Below, in pieces: positions 25,603 through 35,412 of a stretch of 64,000 nucleotides of DNA. Below the pieces are notes generated by a model. That model saw only the letters and a list, made by a program, of their open reading frames with translations, made no database searches and was not told where the DNA came from. This DNA is from Clostridia bacterium. GTDB taxonomy: Bacteria; Bacillota; Clostridia; Oscillospirales; CAG-272. The stretch covers positions 124,001 to 188,000 of the forward strand of contig JAFTKM010000007.1 of assembly GCA_017453245.1 (NCBI GenBank), written 5' to 3'. Numbering within the stretch: position 1 is the first letter of the stretch; the number at the start of each line of letters is the position of its first letter. The position numbers were made by a program, and so were the translations under genes.

Positions 25603-26262
25603 ATGGCAAACATGTTAGATGAATTGAATCCCGAAACCAGGGATGAGGGCGTAGACGCAAACGTCATCGTCAAGAAGATTCCCGTTACCGTCGGAGTAGG
25701 CTCTCTCATATTTGAGATACTCCTCTGGGTGCTTGGTATAATCCCCGGCGTAGTATTCCTCTTTATGAAGATCAAGGCTAAGAACTACTTCCAGCAGCTT
25801 GAGCAGAAGATACAGCACAACGCATCGCAGATAGACAACTATCTCGAGCAGAGAGTGGTTGTTCTCTCTAACTGCGCAAAGCTCGTTGACAAGGCTGTAA
25901 ATCTTGACAAGGAGACCTTCGAGAGCATCGCAAAGTTCAGAAGCGGCGCGGGTGACGATATCAGAAATGACGTTCAGGGTCAGCTTGATCAGGTATCCCG
26001 CAGCATCAACGTGGCGCTTGAGAACTATCCCGAGCTTAAGGCTCACAACGAGATCGAGGACGCTATGAAGCAGAATATGTATCTCCAGAGAGAGATCACT
26101 GCTGCTCGCGAGCTCTACAACGATACCATCAACACCTGGAACAGAGACATCTTCGCTTGGCCTACCAAGCAGATCGTTGCCGCAAAGAACAATTACACCA
26201 CCAGAATCCCCTTTGCCGCATCCAAGGAAATCAAGGAGCAGGCAAGAAGCGTATTCTTCTGA
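25603..26262 (+). CDS. lemA: LemA family protein
   Basis: 219 residues. A single membrane helix (about 32-56) is followed by a helical-bundle domain with LemA signatures: QQLEQKIQHNASQIDNYLEQ, VLSNCAKLVDKAV, VALENYPELKA and AARELYNDTINTWNR. LemA proteins face outward with a short N-terminus inside, and their biochemical function is unknown. It differs from typical LemA proteins in having a longer 30-residue N-terminus before the helix. AAAGGAG precedes the ATG. It is the second gene of the two-gene operon. Confidence 0.9.
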   Translation: MANMLDELNPETRDEGVDANVIVKKIPVTVGVGSLIFEILLWVLGIIPGVVFLFMKIKAKNYFQQLEQKIQHNASQIDNYLEQRVVVLSNCAKLVDKAVNLDKETFESIAKFRSGAGDDIRNDVQGQLDQVSRSINVALENYPELKAHNEIEDAMKQNMYLQREITAARELYNDTINTWNRDIFAWPTKQIVAAKNNYTTRIPFAASKEIKEQARSVFF

Positions 26263-26278
26263 TGTAAAACAAACAAAA

Positions 26279-26323
26279 ACCACCGTAAAACTCCGCACAG
26301 GTCGGGGCTTACGGTGGTTTTTT
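26279..26323 (+). terminator. Intrinsic terminator of lemA
   Basis: ACCACCGTAA (26279) and TTACGGTGGT (26309) with a 20-nt loop and a T-run. Confidence 0.9.
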
Positions 26324-26333
26324 CTATTTCAAC

Positions 26334-26638
26334 CTGCCGATAGGCAGATTTCATCGCGCAGCGATTTCATCCCTATGGGATATCATCCAATTTATTGGAT
26401 ATCATCGATGTGTCGCCGGCAACAACGAATGGAGCTTACGCATTATGATTTCTCGCTTCGCTCCATGAATTGACGGGCAAGCCGTCATGAATTCTCGTGC
26501 TTCGCGCTCCATGATTTGAATTGCAACTCACAATGCACCATAGGTGCAATTCATGCCGCAGGCAATTCACGGTACGGAGTACCAATTCATGCAACTTGTT
26601 GCAATTCATTGACGAGTCACATCAGCGTGACACGTCAA
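26334..26638. repeat. Array B: heptamer-linked hairpins, three sub-blocks
   Basis: Block 1: CTGCC-gata-GGCAG, CGC-gca-GCG, CCC-tat-GGG and CCAAT-tt-ATTGG, each followed by a heptamer (ATTTCAT 26348 and 26364; ATATCAT 26380 and 26399). Block 2: GACGG...CCGTC (26472-26486) between two ATGAATT copies. Block 3: TGCACC-ata-GGTGCA, GCC-gca-GGC, GGTAC-gga-GTACC and GCAAC-tt-GTTGC, separated by AATTCAT/AATTCAC, the reverse complement of block 2's linker. It ends in a large hairpin (TTGACG.GTCAC / GTGAC.CGTCAA, 26609-26638) whose loop holds the addA stop codon. It fills the gap between convergent lemA and addA. Confidence 0.88.
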
Positions 26639-29600
26639 GTGTGTCTCCCAAGGGAAGCGAGTACACCTCTATGGTTTTCGGGTATTTGCCGAACATAAGC
26701 TCGACCGCCTTGGCGTAGTAGGAAAGCTGAAGCGAGTGTTTTTCCTTGAGCTTCGCTCTTGCCATCTCGCGGTTTTCCTTTTCCTCGGGAGTGAGTCTGT
26801 CGGTCTTATAGTCTATCAGGTGATAGTCACCCTCAGCATCCTCAAAGAGACAGTCGATAACGCCCTGAACAAGAACGTGCTCACCTTGGAATAGCTTTTT
26901 CTGCTCCTCGTCGGTGGTGAAATCCTCCGCGGGGAGCTTGACGTTGAATCTGAACTCGCGGTAAAGCTTCTTCGCTGCAAGCATATCCGAGATAAGCCTT
27001 GAGTGAGCGAACATCTCCGCCTCCTTCACTCTAACAAGCTCCGCATCCTTATCTGAGAGGAATCCTCCCTCGCGAAGCAGCTTCAGCTCCTCTCTCGCGC
27101 CGCGCTCTGTGAGTCTCTTAAGATCACAGAACTGCAGGAGCATATGAGTGGCGATTCCGCGCTCTGCGCTGAGGTTTGCCGTATCGGGCGAGCGGAACTT
27201 AGGTAAATAAGAGCGCTTTTCCTCTGTGCCATCCTCATTTGCGTCACCGTCGTGAAGCTTTACTGCGTGCTCGTCGCTTCCGTCGAGAATCGCGGGATAA
27301 AGCCTTGAAACCGAGAGCTTACCCGGTAGGCGTGTGAGATATTCGGTGGGATATACAAAATTAAACCTAGCCTTAAGCTCGGACTCTAGAGCCCCGGAAT
27401 CAAGGACGTCGGGGATCATTTCCTCTCCGCCGTCGGTATCCTCATCCTCGCCATCCTCAAGGCTCGCAACGTCACTCGGATCTATATTAAACGCCTCGTC
27501 GGTATATACGAAGGGCGGATCCTTCAGAAATTCTGTCGGGAGCTTGGTGTCGAGCTTTTTCATCTCAAGTATCATACCAAGGAGAGTTGAGATATTGTAT
27601 ACCGAATACTCGGACATATACTCACGAGAAGCGGCGGTCTCATCCTCAAACTCATCGACCTTGGACTTGACCTGTCCGACAACGTAGAGTCTCTCACGCG
27701 CTCTTGTGAGAATTACGTAGAGGACGCGCGCCTCCTCCTCTATCTTCTTTCTGTGTCTGTAATGCTTGATTATATTCTTGGTCGAGTTACGCACAAGAGC
27801 AAGGCTGGAGTCGGTCCTCAAGAACATACCCATACCGAAGTCCTCCTCGTACTCAAACCGCGGAGGCTCGCCAGAGTTATGATTCTGATTAAAGCTTGCC
27901 GTACCACCCGCGAAGAACACTATCGGGTACTCAAGTCCCTTGGAGCCGTGTGCGGTAATTATCCTTACCGCGTCACACTCGCCGGGCGCTTCCCTCTTGT
28001 CAAAGTCACTCTCGCGGCCGGTCAGCTGATTGATATAGCTGATGAAATTGTAAAGTCCCTTGAAGGAGCCCACCTCAAATTTTCTAGCGTGCTCGTAGAG
28101 GAGCATAATGTTGTCCTTGCTCTCCTTCTTATTGGAGGAGAGAGCGAGAAGTCCCGTCTCGTGGTAAAGCTTCATAAGCAGCTTATCCGTGGGCATACCC
28201 TCGGAAAGAAGTCTGTAAAATGCGAGCTTTTCAAGGAATTTCTTTACACGTCCCCCGTCATCTGCCTCCTCGGCGTGCTTTTTCAAGGAGTCATAGAGCG
28301 TCTCGGCGGGATACAGCTTTCTGATCACTGCAACCTCACCGAGGGTAAAGCCCCAGATGGGTGAGCACATAAGTCCCGCAAGGTAAACGTCCTTGTGCGG
28401 ATTGTCTATGGAGTTAAGAAGGCAAAGGACTAAAAGCACGTCGGAGTTGATAAAGAATTTCTCATTCTCTGCCATTGCCGATGGGATTCCAAGCTTTCCG
28501 AGAGCCTTTGCGTATCTGTTGCCCTTGCGCTTTACGTTACGCATAATGATAGCGATATGCCGCGGCTCTATCTTCTCGCCGTTATCAAGATACCCCTCGT
28601 CGAGAAGCTCCTTTATCTTTCTTGCCACTACCTCTGGTACAAGGTCGGCTTGATCCTTGACAAGCGCGGAACGCGGATCGGTAGGCGCTATCGCGGGTAC
28701 AAGACAGACCTCGGGATATACGTACTCCGGCTTCGGATGGTCATAGACCTTGCTGAAGGTAAGTCTGTCAGCCTCAACGTATCCGATACTGTCGCGCAGG
28801 AAGTAAAACAGTCTGTCAAAGACGTCGTTAACAAAATTGATAACGCCCTCGTCACATCTGAAGTTATCCGACATAAATATCGATGCCGCAGGATAGTCTC
28901 CCTCGCCTCCAAGAGGGGGGAAGCTCTTTTTCATATCCGCGAATATCCTCGGGTTAGCGCTTCTGAACTCATAGATGCTCTGCTTGATGTCACCGACCAT
29001 AAATCTGTTTGTGTCGGTCGAGATAGCCTCGAAGATTTTATTCTGCAGGCTGTTTACGTCCTGATACTCGTCGATATACACCGCGCGGTAGAGCTTTGCC
29101 TGCTCCTTGGCGACGTCGGTCTTTTCACCGTTTTGCCAAAGACATTCGTAGGTGTATCTCTCAACATCGGTAAACTCACATATACCGCGTCTTATCTTCT
29201 CCTGCCTGAAAAGGCGGTCAAACTCGCCGACAACTCGGTAGAGCACGTCAAACTGACGGTAGAGTCCACGGTAGGCAATACGCCACTCCTCCTCGGTATG
29301 CAGGAAGAAATCGTCGCGCATTTTAAGGAGCTCTCCCCTGAACGCCTTTCTTACAGTAGCAACGGGCGGAAGGGGCTCTTTTTTTGACACGGATACCCCC
29401 CTCGCGAACTCATAACCCGATAAAGCGGTACGAATGTCCTCGTAGGATTTCTTCTCGGAGAGCCTTCTGATAAGGTCCTCCGCGGCGAGCAACTCATCTA
29501 TTATTTTAGCGTGCTTTTTCGCGTCGATATTCTCTATCTCGCATCTTATATTGGCAAATACCTTGCCGTAGTGAGAGAGCAGCTCCGAGAGCCTTGCCAT

Positions 29601-30269
29601 AGCATACTTGCCAAAGCCTGTATCCTCAACCCGTGTGAACTTTTCGGGGTTAAATTCGGATACGAGCGCGCCGATAGAGCCGACACCCTCAAGCGAGTCT
29701 AGCGTCGACGCGTATATCCTTCTGATTATCACGGGCAGCTCGCTCTGACGTCTTGCCTGCGCCAGACAATCGGTCAGGGCGTCAAGCTCCGCAGGTGTTG
29801 CCACATCGGGAAGCTCGCCCTCATATATAGACTCAAGGAGTCCTTCGAGAATATTTTCTCCGAGGAGCTGAGCCTCTGCGCCGTCGGGCACACGGAAGCT
29901 CGGGCTGATACCCACTCTGTCTGCGTTGGCGCGGAGAATATCCGCGCAGAAGGCGTCAATGGTGCTTATCTTTGCGCTCGGAAGCATATGTAGCTGCTTC
30001 TCGAGTCTCTCGTCGCCGGGGCGCTCGGACATAGCCTTCTTTACCGCCTTGCCGATACGCTCACGAAGCTCTCCCACCGCCGCGCGCGTGTAGGTCACAA
30101 TGAGCATATCCTCTATATTTACGGGGTCTTTTTCGTCAAGAATGGACGTTATTATTCTCTCGGTCAAGGTCGCAGTCTTACCCGAGCCCGCGGCAGCAGA
30201 CACAAGCAGGGTTCTGTCTCTTGTATTTATCGCAGCCTTCTGACTGTCTGTCCATTTTCTTTCCGCCAT
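26622..30269 (-). CDS. addA: Helicase-exonuclease subunit AddA
   Basis: 1215 residues. AddA is the UvrD-type helicase/nuclease of the AddAB enzyme that processes double-strand ends for recombination. Walker A AAAGSGKT is at 25-32, the helicase II motif IDEYQDVNSLQ near 390, a UvrD C-terminal domain with AHGSKGLEYPIV, and the RecB-type nuclease core GVIDCLFEDAEGDYHLIDYKTD near the C-terminus. Normally addB lies just upstream; here truB does, and addB is not in the window. The last codons and the stop form the outermost hairpin of array B. It starts 15 nt after truB, so the two are co-transcribed. Confidence 0.95.
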   Translation of the reverse strand: MAERKWTDSQKAAINTRDRTLLVSAAAGSGKTATLTERIITSILDEKDPVNIEDMLIVTYTRAAVGELRERIGKAVKKAMSERPGDERLEKQLHMLPSAKISTIDAFCADILRANADRVGISPSFRVPDGAEAQLLGENILEGLLESIYEGELPDVATPAELDALTDCLAQARRQSELPVIIRRIYASTLDSLEGVGSIGALVSEFNPEKFTRVEDTGFGKYAMARLSELLSHYGKVFANIRCEIENIDAKKHAKIIDELLAAEDLIRRLSEKKSYEDIRTALSGYEFARGVSVSKKEPLPPVATVRKAFRGELLKMRDDFFLHTEEEWRIAYRGLYRQFDVLYRVVGEFDRLFRQEKIRRGICEFTDVERYTYECLWQNGEKTDVAKEQAKLYRAVYIDEYQDVNSLQNKIFEAISTDTNRFMVGDIKQSIYEFRSANPRIFADMKKSFPPLGGEGDYPAASIFMSDNFRCDEGVINFVNDVFDRLFYFLRDSIGYVEADRLTFSKVYDHPKPEYVYPEVCLVPAIAPTDPRSALVKDQADLVPEVVARKIKELLDEGYLDNGEKIEPRHIAIIMRNVKRKGNRYAKALGKLGIPSAMAENEKFFINSDVLLVLCLLNSIDNPHKDVYLAGLMCSPIWGFTLGEVAVIRKLYPAETLYDSLKKHAEEADDGGRVKKFLEKLAFYRLLSEGMPTDKLLMKLYHETGLLALSSNKKESKDNIMLLYEHARKFEVGSFKGLYNFISYINQLTGRESDFDKREAPGECDAVRIITAHGSKGLEYPIVFFAGGTASFNQNHNSGEPPRFEYEEDFGMGMFLRTDSSLALVRNSTKNIIKHYRHRKKIEEEARVLYVILTRARERLYVVGQVKSKVDEFEDETAASREYMSEYSVYNISTLLGMILEMKKLDTKLPTEFLKDPPFVYTDEAFNIDPSDVASLEDGEDEDTDGGEEMIPDVLDSGALESELKARFNFVYPTEYLTRLPGKLSVSRLYPAILDGSDEHAVKLHDGDANEDGTEEKRSYLPKFRSPDTANLSAERGIATHMLLQFCDLKRLTERGAREELKLLREGGFLSDKDAELVRVKEAEMFAHSRLISDMLAAKKLYREFRFNVKLPAEDFTTDEEQKKLFQGEHVLVQGVIDCLFEDAEGDYHLIDYKTDRLTPEEKENREMARAKLKEKHSLQLSYYAKAVELMFGKYPKTIEVYSLPLGDTLDVSR

Positions 30270-30284
30270 GATTACCTCCTGCTT

Positions 30285-31187
30285 TCAAAATTGTCGTATG
30301 GGCTTGATCGCCAACCCGTCTTCGAATTCGCGCACTTCTCCCACCGCAAAAAAGCCATTTGAGTCCGCAATTCTTAACACGGTACCCACCTCGAAGCTCT
30401 TTTTTATCTTGTGAAGGTAGATCTCCTGACCTGCCCTCGCGAGTCTTGCGAAGAAGTCGCCGAGGGTGACGGATTCATATTTTCCGAACACGTCCTCAAT
30501 AGGTATAACGAGTGACTCCCTCTCATCGGGAGTCATATTTTCAAGCTCGGTAAGTGTCCTCGCCTCATCTATCGGATAGCCCGAGGCAGAGAGTCTCGTA
30601 AGTGTCTTCATTGTACCGCCGACGCCGAGCGCCTTGCCTATATCCGCGCAGAGCGTACGAATATACGTACCCTTGGAGCAGACCACGTCGAGGTAGTATT
30701 CCCTCTCATTTATTCTTTTTGCATCTATGGAATAGACCGTCACCGGTCTTGCCTCTCTCTCAACCGTCTCACCGCGTCTGGCAAGATCGCACAGCTTCTG
30801 TCCCCCGACCTTGAGAGCAGAGTACATAGGAGGCGTCTGCATTATCTCACCGACAAAGCCCGATATTGCCTCGAGGACCACATCCTCGGAAAGAGATACC
30901 TCGCACTCGGATAAAACCGTGCCGGTCACGTCCTCTGTATCCGTCGTAACGCCGAGAAGCAAGGTCGCGCCGTAATGCTTATCTGCCGTGAGCATAAACT
31001 CGCTTGCCTTAACGCCTCTGCCGATAAGAACGGGCAAAACACCCGTAGCCAAAGGATCGAGCGTGCCGGTATGTCCCGCCTTCTTTACTCCGAATATTCT
31101 CTTTACACGGCTAACGACGCCCTGAGAGGTTATTCCCTCCTCCTTGTTGACTATGACAAGGCCGCAAAGCTCACGTGAATTCTCCAT
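30285..31187 (-). CDS. truB: tRNA pseudouridine-55 synthase
   Basis: 300 residues. TruB converts U55 of the tRNA T-loop to pseudouridine. The catalytic motif GHTGTLDPLATGVLP holds D44, and VGEIMQTPPMYSALKVGGQKL and KGTYIRTLCADIG are the expected RNA-binding segments. The C-terminal PUA-like part is short. GGGAG is 7 nt upstream of the ATG. It is first in a truB-addA operon, an unusual pairing; truB usually follows rbfA/infB. Confidence 0.95.
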   Translation of the reverse strand: MENSRELCGLVIVNKEEGITSQGVVSRVKRIFGVKKAGHTGTLDPLATGVLPVLIGRGVKASEFMLTADKHYGATLLLGVTTDTEDVTGTVLSECEVSLSEDVVLEAISGFVGEIMQTPPMYSALKVGGQKLCDLARRGETVEREARPVTVYSIDAKRINEREYYLDVVCSKGTYIRTLCADIGKALGVGGTMKTLTRLSASGYPIDEARTLTELENMTPDERESLVIPIEDVFGKYESVTLGDFFARLARAGQEIYLHKIKKSFEVGTVLRIADSNGFFAVGEVREFEDGLAIKPIRQF

Positions 31188-31217
31188 AGTGCGACTCCCT
31201 TCGTTTTTCTTGTAAAT

Positions 31218-31246
31218 ATTTTAGCATATATTAAAATAAATTTCAA
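31218..31246 (-). promoter_or_regulatory. Promoter of truB-addA
   Basis: TTGAAA, 17-bp spacer, TAAAAT on the minus strand (plus 31241-31246 and 31218-31223). Confidence 0.65.
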
Positions 31247-31323
31247 CCGGATTTTGCGCGTATAACTCATTTTCATTTTTTATTCCGTCAACATTTCGCA
31301 AAAGACAAGCAGATCCGCGTAAG

Positions 31324-31432
31324 TCCGACACGCTTTCCGCCGTTTCTCCCCTCTTCTCCTCTTTTCCTCCTCATTTTCTCCTTATCCGCCGACAGTTCCC
31401 GACGATATGCGCCATTCTCCATAAAGTACAAT
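31324..31432 (+). promoter_or_regulatory. Tentative spoIIE control region
   Basis: TCCGACA (31324) and GCCGACA (31388) are near matches to the Spo0A box TTCGACA, and TACAAT at 31427 could be a -10. In Bacillus, spoIIE is activated by Spo0A on a sigma-A promoter; here the matches are imperfect. The surrounding 31260-31490 region is otherwise pyrimidine-rich with nothing else recognised. Confidence 0.25.
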
Positions 31433-31493
31433 AGATACGAAGGAAAAGAGCGAGGCAAAAAGCCGCGCTCACCTATGAAAGGAGATTTCAAAT

Positions 31494-33923
31494 ATGGATA
31501 AAACAAACCGTGAAGAAACAGAAAAAAAGCGAAAAAGATACGGAGTGAGCGTTGTGGGTACGATAAAGCACTCACTCGAGGAGGCAAGGCAAAAGCGCGA
31601 GGCTCCTCTTATTGACGTGCTTACCTTCTTCGTTGCGTTTCTATTCTCAAGATGTCACGTGGTATTCGGCTCTCACCCCTTGGCGATAGCCTTTATCGCG
31701 GTATTGCCCACACGCGTATGGATCGCGGTCCTCGGCGCGGTATCGGGAGCCCTGACTCTCGGTAAATCGGGTATCATCTACTCTATGATATCGGTGATCG
31801 TTGTTTTCTTAAGGATTATCGTATCGGGAACGGACAAGAGCGAGGAGGGTGAGACACGCTACTTCAAATGGTTCTCAGAGGGGCTCATCCTGAAAATGTC
31901 CGCCTCCCTGATAGGCGGATTTATCGCCGCGGTCTACGAGGTAATGCTCTCGGGCTTCAACCTGACGAGCATGCTCTTCGGCCTCTCGATGATACTGATA
32001 CCGCCACTGCTCGTCTTCGCACTGTCTGGACTTTTCGACTGCGATATAACATTTTTGAAGCTGTTTGATAACTCATCAAATGTGTTTTCAACCAAGGGAA
32101 AGAGTGAAAAAGACAAGTTTAATTTACTTTTCTTCAGATTATCCGCATTATTGATTATATTCCTCGTTTCCATATCGTTTAAGGAATATGAGCTACTCGG
32201 CATATCCGTCGCATACATATTCTCGGCGGCAATGACTCTTGTAGTTGCCCGCCGCTTCGGCGCTCTTTACGGATGTATCACAGGCTTTGTATCCTCCTTT
32301 GGTATATCCAGCACGTACTCAGTCGCATTCGCTCTTGCGGGTATTGGAGCGGGAGGTCTGTTTCCCTTAGGCCTCGCCTTTGGCATAGTGGGAGGCGGCG
32401 CGCTTGTCGGTGCGTGGGCAACCTATGCGGGAGCTCTTGAGGGACTTCTTACCGTCCTGCCCGAATATGCCATAGCCGCGCTTGCCATATCGCCTATACT
32501 TAAAAAGCTGACCGCGGAAAAGACCGAGCGCGAGTGCGAGGAGGTCGAAAAGAGCGCGGCGGATATGGTCGGCACAGTCGCTCTCTCCTACCGTAACAGA
32601 TATAAGGGCAACCTTAACGCCCTCGAGGCATCTCTCTTTGCAATTTCCGCCTCTGTCAAGGACTACAACGAAAACACCTCCCGTCCGACAAAGGAGGAGC
32701 TCTCCGACCTTATTCTCGAGTGCGCGGACAAGTATTGCCGTGCCTGCGAGGGACGCGGAGCGTGTATGACAAAGGGTGACAGAAAGTTCATCGAAAACGC
32801 CGAGGAGCTTGCCGACCTGCTCTACAAAAACGGGCGGATAACCGAGGATGACCTCGGAGCGTATCCCGAATACTGCCGTCTGTCTCCCAATATAGCCGAG
32901 GCTATCAACCGAGGCGCGGCAATACTCTCCGAGGAGAAATTCAGAGAGATGAAGAAGGACACATCCTCCGAGGACTTCGGCCTTATAGCCAAGCTTATCA
33001 ACGAGGCGCGACTTGCCGACGAAAGAGAAAAAGCCCTCAACGACGAGCTCTCGGTAAGACTTAACCCCGTTATGACGGACGCGGGCTTTACCGACGGAGT
33101 CATTCGCGCATTCGGTGAAAGACGCCCCTACTTTATACTCGCCGCGGAGGACGAGAGCGGCGCGAGGATAACCTCGCCCGAGCTGAAGAAAAATATAGAG
33201 TCCATCGCGGGCGTAAGGCTCGGCACTCCCGAATTCTACCGCAGAGGCAAAATGGCGCTTATGGAATGTCCGAGCGAAAAGTCCTTCTCTGCCGAGTGTG
33301 CCACCGCCTCTATTGCGGGCGAGAGAGAAAGCGTATCGGGTGACACAGCCGTGGCGTTTGAGAGCGAGGGCGGATATTTCTACTCGCTCATCTCCGACGG
33401 AATGGGCTCGGGTAACGAGGCAAAGGAAACCTCGGCTCTTGTAGCAGATTTCCTCCGCGGAGCGCTCGAATTCAGCCCCGAGGGGCAGACCGTGTTAAAA
33501 ATTCTCAACCACACGGTGCGCCACAAGCACAGAGAATGCTCCGCGACGGTCGACTTATTCTCGGTCGATCTCTACCGCGGTGACGCAGAATTCTTAAAAA
33601 GCGGAGCGGCCGCATCCTACGTCAAGCGCGGCTCGTCGATATTCAGGATAAAATCAAAAACCGCGCCCCTCGGTCTTATGAAAAACGTGGACGCGGAAAG
33701 AATAAAAATCGACCTTGAGGGAGAGGATTACATCATTATGCTCTCCGACGGAATAGCGCAGAGCGCAGAGGATACACCATGGCTCTTAGACCTGCTCTCA
33801 AAGCCTCCGAAGCGCAATCTCAAGGAATACGCAGACTCGATACTCTCCGCCGCCCTCAAAAACCTGCCGCATAACGACGATATGACGGTTGCGGTAATAA
33901 GAGTTATCAGAACTAAAGACTAA
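31494..33923 (+). CDS. spoIIE: Stage II sporulation protein E
   Basis: 809 residues. SpoIIE is a membrane PP2C phosphatase that dephosphorylates SpoIIAA to activate sigma-F in the forespore. The N-terminal part has about ten membrane helices (about 45-345), then a central regulatory region with a Cys cluster (CADKYCRACEGRGACM). The PP2C domain (about 590-805) shows VSGDTAVAF, LISDGMGSGNEA, LSDGIAQ and HNDDMTVAVI, with its metal-binding Asp residues intact. AAAGGAG lies 8 nt before the ATG. Together with spoVM it indicates that the organism makes endospores. Confidence 0.95.
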   Translation: MDKTNREETEKKRKRYGVSVVGTIKHSLEEARQKREAPLIDVLTFFVAFLFSRCHVVFGSHPLAIAFIAVLPTRVWIAVLGAVSGALTLGKSGIIYSMISVIVVFLRIIVSGTDKSEEGETRYFKWFSEGLILKMSASLIGGFIAAVYEVMLSGFNLTSMLFGLSMILIPPLLVFALSGLFDCDITFLKLFDNSSNVFSTKGKSEKDKFNLLFFRLSALLIIFLVSISFKEYELLGISVAYIFSAAMTLVVARRFGALYGCITGFVSSFGISSTYSVAFALAGIGAGGLFPLGLAFGIVGGGALVGAWATYAGALEGLLTVLPEYAIAALAISPILKKLTAEKTERECEEVEKSAADMVGTVALSYRNRYKGNLNALEASLFAISASVKDYNENTSRPTKEELSDLILECADKYCRACEGRGACMTKGDRKFIENAEELADLLYKNGRITEDDLGAYPEYCRLSPNIAEAINRGAAILSEEKFREMKKDTSSEDFGLIAKLINEARLADEREKALNDELSVRLNPVMTDAGFTDGVIRAFGERRPYFILAAEDESGARITSPELKKNIESIAGVRLGTPEFYRRGKMALMECPSEKSFSAECATASIAGERESVSGDTAVAFESEGGYFYSLISDGMGSGNEAKETSALVADFLRGALEFSPEGQTVLKILNHTVRHKHRECSATVDLFSVDLYRGDAEFLKSGAAASYVKRGSSIFRIKSKTAPLGLMKNVDAERIKIDLEGEDYIIMLSDGIAQSAEDTPWLLDLLSKPPKRNLKEYADSILSAALKNLPHNDDMTVAVIRVIRTKD

Positions 33924-33925
33924 TA

Positions 33926-33981
33926 AAAACGCTCCGCGTGGGGACTGTCAGACGACGTCCTGCATACGGAGCATTTTTAAT
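33926..33981. terminator. Bidirectional terminator between spoIIE and the HtrA-like gene
   Basis: GCTCCG (33932) and CGGAGC (33968) arms with a 30-nt loop, AAAA upstream and TTTTT downstream. Confidence 0.75.
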
Positions 33982-35268
33982 TTACTTGATCGCCGCCACA
34001 GAGCTTTCGGCAATTCTTATCTCAACGTCGACACTCTCGCCGTCTCTTGTTACGTTGATTACAACGACGGAGTCAACCCTTGCATTGAGCATAGAATCTG
34101 TAACTATATACATTCTGTTTACGTCATAGGTCACGCCGTCAACGGTGATCGAATTGATAATGTCTCCAACCTCGACAAAGCCCTTCGCAAGACTTCCGTC
34201 TGCAACGGAAATAACTCCCACATCCTCACGCTTATGGAGCTTACCGCTTGCCTCGTCGTATTCGGTGTAGAGCCTTGACGCCTGCACCGTGATACCGAGA
34301 TAGCATCTGTACACGTTTTCTTTATCCGTGCCGTCACAGTAGTGGAGAATATTCTCGGTTACGTACTTAACGAAGTTTGAGGGAATGGCGTAGCTCATAT
34401 TCTCGCTGCTTGTCAGCTTGGCGTTAACGATGCCGATAAGCTCGCCGCGGTTATTGAACAGACCTCCGCCCGAGTTGCCGCTGTTTACCGCGGTGTCCAT
34501 TCTCATTACCCTGATCTGAATTGCGGTAACGCCGTCCGCGCCCTCCATCTGGATATACTCGCTGTCAACGTTGATATATCCGAGAGTTGCGGATATGCCG
34601 AGAGCCTCGGGATTTCCCACGGCTATGGCCTGATCGAGCACAGCGACGTTATTTGAGTCGGCAAACGTGACCTCGGCAACATTGCTCTCTGCGATGATCT
34701 TACTGCCGTCAACCTTGAGCACTGCGAGGTCATAGTTCATCGAGCCGCCGACGTAGGTAGCGGGGATTGCGTACTCGCCGCTCTCCTGACCGTAAAGATA
34801 TACGCTGATATTGTCGCTGATACCGTTCTCGGTATTGGACTGGCTGTAATAAACAACGTGATAGTTGGTTATGATATAGGCGTCGCCGCTGTTCTTATCA
34901 AGCTTGTAGATAACGCCTGAGCCCGCGGAGGTCTTCTCACGGCTGGCAGTCGCGCCGGGCTGATAGGACGTGCCGTAGGTAGTAGTCTTGAAGGTACATC
35001 TGATGCTTACCGCAGACAGAAGAGCCTTGCCTGCCGCCGCATTATCCTGAGACACACCGTCAATAGTGACGTTGTAGTTGTTTCCGCCCTCAACGGTGAC
35101 GTTTTCCCCCATGTTGTTGTTTATCATCTGCTCGACTTCGCTCTTTGTCAGATAATCCTCGGTGCCTCCGAAGCTGAAATCAATCAGGTAGCAGGAGGAC
35201 ATACTGAAGATGGCAACAACGAGCATTATAGAAAGAATTATAAGCGAGCGCTTCTTTTTCATATTCAT
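33982..35268 (-). CDS. HtrA-like trypsin-type protease lipoprotein with PDZ domain
   Basis: 428 residues from the ATG at 35268 (MNMKKKRSL; GGAG four nt upstream). The ATG two codons later, at 35262, is also possible. The much longer open frame upstream has no RBS. The signal peptide ends at the lipobox SMSSC. The catalytic triad of S1C proteases is present: His in ITNYHVVY, Asp in MNYDLAVLKV and Ser in NSGNSGGGLF. A C-terminal PDZ-like domain covers about the last 100 residues. It degrades or refolds damaged exported proteins at the membrane surface. A TATAAT-like -10 lies near 35318, and the leader carries a GTCCGA-ctc-TCGGAC hairpin. Confidence 0.9.
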   Translation of the reverse strand: MNMKKKRSLIILSIMLVVAIFSMSSCYLIDFSFGGTEDYLTKSEVEQMINNNMGENVTVEGGNNYNVTIDGVSQDNAAAGKALLSAVSIRCTFKTTTYGTSYQPGATASREKTSAGSGVIYKLDKNSGDAYIITNYHVVYYSQSNTENGISDNISVYLYGQESGEYAIPATYVGGSMNYDLAVLKVDGSKIIAESNVAEVTFADSNNVAVLDQAIAVGNPEALGISATLGYINVDSEYIQMEGADGVTAIQIRVMRMDTAVNSGNSGGGLFNNRGELIGIVNAKLTSSENMSYAIPSNFVKYVTENILHYCDGTDKENVYRCYLGITVQASRLYTEYDEASGKLHKREDVGVISVADGSLAKGFVEVGDIINSITVDGVTYDVNRMYIVTDSMLNARVDSVVVINVTRDGESVDVEIRIAESSVAAIK

Positions 35269-35412
35269 AAAACTCCATTCCGTCCGACTCTCGGACATAA
35301 AACACTTTGCTATGCTCTTATTATACAACGAGTTTATTAAGATACTGTTACCAAATAAAGAAAAATAAATAAAATTTTCCTTCATTGGCATCTACCTCAC
35401 CGTGCGCCGACA

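Noticed and set aside
26622..31187. addB next to addA
   Set aside because: The upstream gene is truB by its GHTGTLDPLATG motif; addB is not in this window.
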